Source of the DNA: Xylanibacter muris
GTDB lineage: Bacteria; Bacteroidota; Bacteroidia; Bacteroidales; Bacteroidaceae
Direction: 5' to 3'
DNA: 64,000 bases
Assembly: GCF_013166605.1 (NCBI RefSeq)
Contig: NZ_JABKKF010000006.1
Coordinates: 62,001-126,000 of the forward strand
Positions 59,330 through 64,000 of the stretch are shown here, one piece after another; position 1 is the stretch's first letter; each line of letters opens with the position of its first letter. Under the pieces are notes generated by a model. The model was not told the origin of the DNA. It did no database searches and saw only the letters and a list, made by a program, of their open reading frames with translations. Position numbers and translations under genes: made by a program.

Positions 59330-60643
59330 TCAATATAACACCCCAGAAACTTTCAGGTATTCCACTTGGTGTATTTTATATTGTGCTTTGGCTTCTATCA
59401 TATTGCTTTGTGCCTGTTGCCATGTTGATTGAGCTTCAAGCAAGTCCGTGAGAGTACACAGCCCATTACCGTATCGACTGGTCATGACACGCAGGTTTTC
59501 ATCGGCTTGTCTTTGTCCGGTTGTTGCTGTCTGTACCAGTGTGTAACTGTCATTCACGTTTTGTATGGCTTGATGAATTTCCAGAGTCATAAGTTTTATA
59601 TTTTTTTGAAAATCCAGTTGGGAGTTGTTTAAGTCAAGTTTTGCCTTTTTTACCTTCTTCTGATTTTCACCCCAATGAAACAATGGAACACTGACGGAGA
59701 GAAAAACGCCCCAATTCCCGTCTTTAATTTCGTGTTTGAATGGTAAATATCCACCTTGTCCGTCGGGCATCGCTCCACTTAAATCAATTCCACCGTGATA
59801 CATATAGGACGCAGACAACCCCACTTTCGGCAGAAGTTCAGATCGGGCTATTTTTATTTGTTGTTCGTATGCTCTTATCTGATTCTCTAACAAATGATAT
59901 TCGGGACGTTGTTCAATGCCTTCACTCAGTGTGGCAGGTGATGTGATTGTAATGATAGTGTCAGAGGGTATAATTTCCGTATCAAAAGAGCAGCCTATCA
60001 CATTACACAAAGCCAATCGACAAAGGTTTGCACCGCTTTTTGCCGCTTGTAGCTGATAGCTAATCTCACTACGTTTTGCCTCTATACGTAGTAATTCAGC
60101 TTCCGTACACATTCCTGCTTCAAGTCCGGTATGAATTTGAGCGTAAAGAGAGTCCATTAATGACTGATAAGCATAGAGCATATTCACTTTACTGCGTACC
60201 GCAATTAGTGTCCAATAGCTCTTTTCCGCTTCTGCAATCACTTCCGCACGGATTTTGCGGAATGATTCTTTTGCGCAATCACGCCCGATTTTAGCCAAAC
60301 GGTTTGCAGCGATGATTTTTCCACCCATAAACACGGGTTGGGTAAGGTTAATCCCTGCCATATATACACCTTGCATCTCAAGTTTCATCCCCATCATGTC
60401 AAGACCGGGAGTGAGAGTCCCGCCAAGAGCCATACCGTCTAACTTAGGCAGATAATTGGTAAACGCAATGGCTTTGTCAAGTTCTGATTGCAAATAATCG
60501 TTATTGGCTTTTTTTATCTTTTCGTCTCCGGCAAGTGCCAGTTCACGACATTGTTCAACGGAAAGTGCCAATTGTTGTTGCCCCCAAACTGCTTGGGATA
60601 ACAACAGCATGGCTATGATTATTATATAATGTATCTGCTTCAT
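59330..60643 (-). CDS. TolC-family outer-membrane efflux protein
   Basis: A 437-residue protein with a signal peptide (Ser-Gln-Ala-Val-Trp-Gly-Gln) and two long helical/beta repeats of the outer-membrane efflux family (Val-Glu-Gln-Cys-Arg-Glu-Leu-Ala-Leu-Ala at the start; Ala-Arg-Ser-Glu-Leu-Leu-Pro-Lys-Val-Gly-Leu-Ser-Ala in the second repeat). It forms the exit duct of the RND pump encoded 14 bp upstream. It precedes rteA by 38 bp on the same strand. Confidence 0.92.
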   Translation of the reverse strand: MKQIHYIIIIAMLLLSQAVWGQQQLALSVEQCRELALAGDEKIKKANNDYLQSELDKAIAFTNYLPKLDGMALGGTLTPGLDMMGMKLEMQGVYMAGINLTQPVFMGGKIIAANRLAKIGRDCAKESFRKIRAEVIAEAEKSYWTLIAVRSKVNMLYAYQSLMDSLYAQIHTGLEAGMCTEAELLRIEAKRSEISYQLQAAKSGANLCRLALCNVIGCSFDTEIIPSDTIITITSPATLSEGIEQRPEYHLLENQIRAYEQQIKIARSELLPKVGLSASYMYHGGIDLSGAMPDGQGGYLPFKHEIKDGNWGVFLSVSVPLFHWGENQKKVKKAKLDLNNSQLDFQKNIKLMTLEIHQAIQNVNDSYTLVQTATTGQRQADENLRVMTSRYGNGLCTLTDLLEAQSTWQQAQSNMIEAKAQYKIHQVEYLKVSGVLY

Positions 60644-60657
60644 ATTATGAGATTGTT

Positions 60658-63600
60658 TTAGTTTTCTGAACTTTCACCGGATATATTAATACGGAATAAT
60701 GCCGCATAGAATACAGGAAGAAGCACAAGGGTAATCAACGTACCCATTGCAAGCCCACCCATTACAGTAATTGCCAAAGAACCGTACATTGGATCAGGAA
60801 TTAGAGGAATCATACCCACAATTGTAGTCAGTGAAGCCATAGTGACCGGTCGCACACGAGAAACCGTAGCTTGTATAACAGCCCTGTACGGTGTGAAGTG
60901 TTCCTCTTTTTGCAGGCGGCCAATCTCGTCCACCAAAACGATAGCATTCTTCACCATCATACCCATCAATCCCATTGTTCCGACCAATGCCATAAAAGTA
61001 AATGCTTGGTGAAAGGCTATCAACGAAGGCACTATTCCACACAGCACGAAGGGAAAACAAAGAATAATGAGTATAACCTTGCGCCAATCGTTGAATAGTA
61101 AAAGCAACACCATAAGGATAAGGAACAAGGTAATGGGAACATACTTCATCAATCCGCCGATGGCTTCGTTTTCAAGGTCGCTTTCGCCTATCCAGCGGCG
61201 ATAATACCCCGGAGGTAGTGGAATTGCGTCAATTTCCTCCTTTACAGAAGCCATGAGTTTGGCTGGGGTGGCGTCCTCCATATCCGAATTCGGTTCACAT
61301 TCCGCTTCAATGGCTCGCTGCCCGTTCATACGCATCACGACATTTTCGTCCCATGACAGATATATTCCATCAGTTACGCTACTTAAGGGAACACTTTTGA
61401 ATATATCGTCCTCTATTTCTGAAGCTCTCTTTTTCCCGCTGATAAGGCTCTTGATGTCATTATCTGTTACATGTAAATTTGCCATACTCCAGACCGGAAT
61501 ATCGTTAAGCTTATCCATTCGGCTACCATCGTTGTTGCGTACATTCAAGTTGATGAGTACCGTTCTTTCTTGGTCGTTCAAAGCTCCGACTGTAAGCCCA
61601 TCGGTTGCAGCCATCAGAGCGTTTGCCACATCTCCGCGTTCAATGCCCGAACGCAATGCCGCCGTGCGATTATAGTCTGCGACTAATGTTTTTCCGGTAG
61701 GTTTCCAATTGTTCTGTACCGAGCGGGTATCCACATAAGGACTACGCCGCATGATGCCTTCCGCCTTTTTGCTTAGTTCACGCAACACAGCTGGGTCGGG
61801 ACCGGAGAACTCCACTTCCACGCTATGCGTTGTTCCGATGCAAAGATTGTATTTGCGTATATGAATATAGACATCGGGATATTGCTTCCGCAATAGTTCA
61901 CGTACCACCGGGATTTGCTTCATCACGGTGGCATAATCCTTGCAATCCACCATTAACTCACCATAACAATCACCCCCTATAGTCATGGGGCGTACAAGAC
62001 AATAATGTGCCGGAGCACTGCCCATACTGGCGGCGACACGGTCTATATTCTTGTCCTCCTTCAATAGCCGGCTCATATCCAATAACCCCTCACATACATT
62101 ATCAGGGTTAGTCTGTGCCGGAAAGTAACATTCAACTATAAACTGGTTGTAGTCAAAATCGGGAAAAAATACATTTTTCACCTTCGTCATGCCAAACCCA
62201 CAAATAGCCAACACAAATACAGACACGGCAATCGTTGTCTTTCTGTATTTAATCAGCGATGCGATGGTACGTTTTACAAAACGGTGTATCGGCGAGTTCA
62301 TAATGCTTTGAGCATTGCCGTTCATATCCTTTTCCCGTGCAGGCAACCATGATTTTGCACATATGGGTACTTGAATCAATGCCAATATCCAACTGGCTAT
62401 CAAGCTGACTCCCAATACGACAAAAAGGTCGTGGGCATATTCGCCAACAGAACCTTGTGTAAGATAGACGCAAAGAAAAGTGGACACCGCTATGATTGTT
62501 GCTCCAAGAAGTGGAAGTGCAGTATGCCTTCCAATACGATACAGATATGTTTTTGGACCTAAGCCACGTTTCTTATCTATCAAGATACCGTCCATAATGA
62601 CAATGGCATTATCTACCAACATACCCATCGCCACAATGAAAGCACCGAGAGAGATTCTTTGTAGTGTAGTTCCTCCAACCAATAGTACAGGAAAAGATAC
62701 GGCAATTGTAAGCACCAGTCCAAAGCCGATAATAGCCCCACTACGGAATCCCATCGTGAATATAAGCACAAGAATGACCACTGCAACGGATTCCAATAGA
62801 TTTATCATAAATGAACTGATAGCCGTGTTCACCTTATCTGGCTGAAAGAAAATCTTTTCAGTCTTCATTCCGGCGGGCATCGTTTTCACAATCTCGTTCA
62901 GTCGGGCGTCCACCTCTTTTCCTACATCGGGCACTATCACATCATTCTCCATAGTCAGACAAATGGCTATGGCAGGTTTTCCATCTACGAAAAAACCGTT
63001 TTTCTGCGGTTCTACATATGCACGTTCAATCTCTGCTACATCTCCCAACTTCACTTGTGTACCTTGAATGGTGCGGATGTAAAGGTTGCGTATGTCATTC
63101 TCGTCTTTCAATGCGTCTGAAACATAAATTTGCAAACGTTCATCATCATTTCCAAACGCTCCGGCGTTTACCGTTTTGCCCGCATTTTGCAAGGCAAGCA
63201 TGATTTGTGTGGGCAATATGCCGTTCCGTGTTATCCTGTCCTTGGATATGACGATATTGATAACTTCATCACGGTTCCCTACGATGTTTATACGCTTTAC
63301 CCCCTTGACTCCCAGCAATTCGCTTCTTATCTTCCGTGCGTACCTGTTAAGCTCCGGGTAGGTGTATCCGTCACCAGTAAGGGCATAGAAGATGCCATAG
63401 ACATCCATCATGTCGTCTATTACAATGGGAGGATAGCAACCCTGCGGCAATCGAGGTTGCACATCATTCATTTTTCGGCGGAGTAAATCAAAATACTGTT
63501 CCAAATCATCCAGCGAGACTCCCATCGCGAACTCTATGGTCACAGTAAGCATCCCGTCATGACATTCGCTGTTGAGTTTTTTTACATCGGGCAAGGCACG

Positions 63601-63813
63601 AAGCTCATCCTCGATTAGCTGCGCCACTTTAAGCTCTACTTCGTGCGCGCTCGCTCCGGGATATACAACCGCTACCATAGCTTGCTTCATGGTTACCACA
63701 GGGTCTTCAATTTTGGGCATTTGCAGAAACGACAGTATGCCTCCCACAAGTATGCTTACCATCAACGACCAGAATAATACCGGACGTTTGATAAAATATT
63801 CGGTCACTTTCAT
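60658..63813 (-). CDS. RND-family efflux pump, inner-membrane subunit
   Basis: A 1051-residue RND transporter. One N-terminal membrane helix (Phe-Ile-Lys-Arg-Pro-Val-Leu-Phe-Trp), a large periplasmic loop, a cluster of helices at about 340-540 with Gly-Met-Leu-Val-Asp-Asn-Ala-Ile-Val (proton-relay Asp), a second periplasmic loop and a C-terminal helix cluster. Length and repeats match the AcrB/HAE type. Substrates cannot be read from sequence; drugs, bile salts or dyes are typical. Its start overlaps the stop of the fusion-protein gene by one base. Confidence 0.93.
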   Translation of the reverse strand: MKVTEYFIKRPVLFWSLMVSILVGGILSFLQMPKIEDPVVTMKQAMVAVVYPGASAHEVELKVAQLIEDELRALPDVKKLNSECHDGMLTVTIEFAMGVSLDDLEQYFDLLRRKMNDVQPRLPQGCYPPIVIDDMMDVYGIFYALTGDGYTYPELNRYARKIRSELLGVKGVKRINIVGNRDEVINIVISKDRITRNGILPTQIMLALQNAGKTVNAGAFGNDDERLQIYVSDALKDENDIRNLYIRTIQGTQVKLGDVAEIERAYVEPQKNGFFVDGKPAIAICLTMENDVIVPDVGKEVDARLNEIVKTMPAGMKTEKIFFQPDKVNTAISSFMINLLESVAVVILVLIFTMGFRSGAIIGFGLVLTIAVSFPVLLVGGTTLQRISLGAFIVAMGMLVDNAIVIMDGILIDKKRGLGPKTYLYRIGRHTALPLLGATIIAVSTFLCVYLTQGSVGEYAHDLFVVLGVSLIASWILALIQVPICAKSWLPAREKDMNGNAQSIMNSPIHRFVKRTIASLIKYRKTTIAVSVFVLAICGFGMTKVKNVFFPDFDYNQFIVECYFPAQTNPDNVCEGLLDMSRLLKEDKNIDRVAASMGSAPAHYCLVRPMTIGGDCYGELMVDCKDYATVMKQIPVVRELLRKQYPDVYIHIRKYNLCIGTTHSVEVEFSGPDPAVLRELSKKAEGIMRRSPYVDTRSVQNNWKPTGKTLVADYNRTAALRSGIERGDVANALMAATDGLTVGALNDQERTVLINLNVRNNDGSRMDKLNDIPVWSMANLHVTDNDIKSLISGKKRASEIEDDIFKSVPLSSVTDGIYLSWDENVVMRMNGQRAIEAECEPNSDMEDATPAKLMASVKEEIDAIPLPPGYYRRWIGESDLENEAIGGLMKYVPITLFLILMVLLLLFNDWRKVILIILCFPFVLCGIVPSLIAFHQAFTFMALVGTMGLMGMMVKNAIVLVDEIGRLQKEEHFTPYRAVIQATVSRVRPVTMASLTTIVGMIPLIPDPMYGSLAITVMGGLAMGTLITLVLLPVFYAALFRINISGESSEN

Positions 63814-64000
63814 CAGAGTAGCCCTCCTACATTGGTTTTAGATGGCTGTTCAAGCACAGTAACTTTTTCTCCTTCACTCAATGAGTTCACTCCGGCTCTC
63901 ACCACTTGCTCATCACCGTTCAAACCTGATGTGACAATCAGTTTACCTTTATTATCCATGCCGTTTAGTTTGATTTCTTTTTTGGAAACTGTGCTGTCGG
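63813..64000 (-). CDS. membrane fusion protein of the RND pump (C-terminal end only)
   Basis: The last 61 codons of a gene that continues beyond the window. They encode Lys-Gly-Lys-Leu-Ile-Val-Thr-Ser-Gly-Leu-Asn-Gly-Asp-Glu-Gln-Val-Val-Arg-Ala-Gly and Gly-Glu-Lys-Val-Thr-Val-Leu, the membrane-proximal end typical of HlyD/AcrA-type adaptors. The TGA shares its A with the pump's ATG, so translation is coupled. Confidence 0.85.
   Translation of the reverse strand, partial: DSTVSKKEIKLNGMDNKGKLIVTSGLNGDEQVVRAGVNSLSEGEKVTVLEQPSKTNVGGLL

Larger units (their letters stand above)
21183..64000. mobile_element. CTnDOT-type integrative conjugative element (one end in window)
   Basis: From about 21183 the content changes from core genes to a complete conjugation set: traA-traQ, an oriT-like region, mobA/B/C, and the rteA/rteB/rteC regulators of the CTnDOT family. 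The cargo is CBASS, Gabija, a group II intron and an RND efflux operon. The gene order (tra end near one attachment site, rte genes toward the other) matches CTnDOT, so integrase and excision genes are expected beyond 64000. The tra and mob genes are visibly GC-richer than the cargo islands and the flanking chromosome. Confidence 0.9.

Overview
The window is from a Bacteroidales chromosome (Bacteroides, Phocaeicola or Prevotella type; the genus cannot be fixed from this sequence alone). Evidence for this includes Bacteroidetes promoters of the TAnnTTTG (-7) type, a six-domain ribosomal protein S1, a DUF4270 lipoprotein, a TonB-dependent receptor with a carboxypeptidase-like N-terminal domain, the thrA / phosphoglycerate-mutase-like / thrC operon, and a CTnDOT-type conjugative element.

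Chromosomal part (1-21183). The window opens inside an IbrA-like PAPS-reductase-family gene that overlaps an IbrB-like ParB gene. Next come a YiiX-like secreted hydrolase, rpsA, a TonB-dependent receptor, a methylmalonyl-CoA epimerase/decarboxylase cluster (mce-mmdA-mmdE-like-biotin carrier), panCD, a divergent operon of a GT5-only glycogen-synthase-like protein plus a DUF4270 lipoprotein plus a 42-residue protein, the threonine operon, and a radical-SAM sulfatase-maturase-like enzyme. Two copies of a ~160-bp intergenic repeat lie in opposite orientations at 1870-2028 and 19414-19574. Each holds four 17-bp palindromes on an exact 22-bp period.

Integrative conjugative element (from about 21183 to beyond 64000). 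A GTAAATTTGC sequence matching the CTnDOT attachment consensus lies at 21183-21192, followed by a chain of long hairpins (21355-22030). Then come a plus-strand run of small accessory genes (including PcfK and PcfJ families), a two-gene CBASS system (CD-NTase plus TIR-STING), and the tra operon on the minus strand (traA to traQ plus a lysozyme, 42134 down to 28320). An oriT-like region at 42541-42690 is followed by mobA-mobB-mobC on the plus strand. mobC, the coupling protein, is split exactly in frame by a 2483-bp group II intron that encodes a reverse transcriptase/HNH protein. Downstream are a Gabija system (gajA-gajB) with an adjacent DUF4143 ATPase, rteC, a dihydrofolate-reductase-family gene, rteB and rteA. 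Directly upstream of rteA, where classical CTnDOT has tetQ, there is an RND efflux operon (membrane fusion protein, truncated by the window end, then pump, then TolC-like protein).

How the parts fit: oriT with MobA/B/C processes DNA and hands it to the Tra channel. RteA/RteB/RteC are the known excision and transfer regulators of this family. CBASS, Gabija and the RND pump are AT-richer or separate cargo carried by the element. A third palindrome array (five ACATACGTATGT-type palindromes on an exact 23-bp period) sits between traJ and traK.
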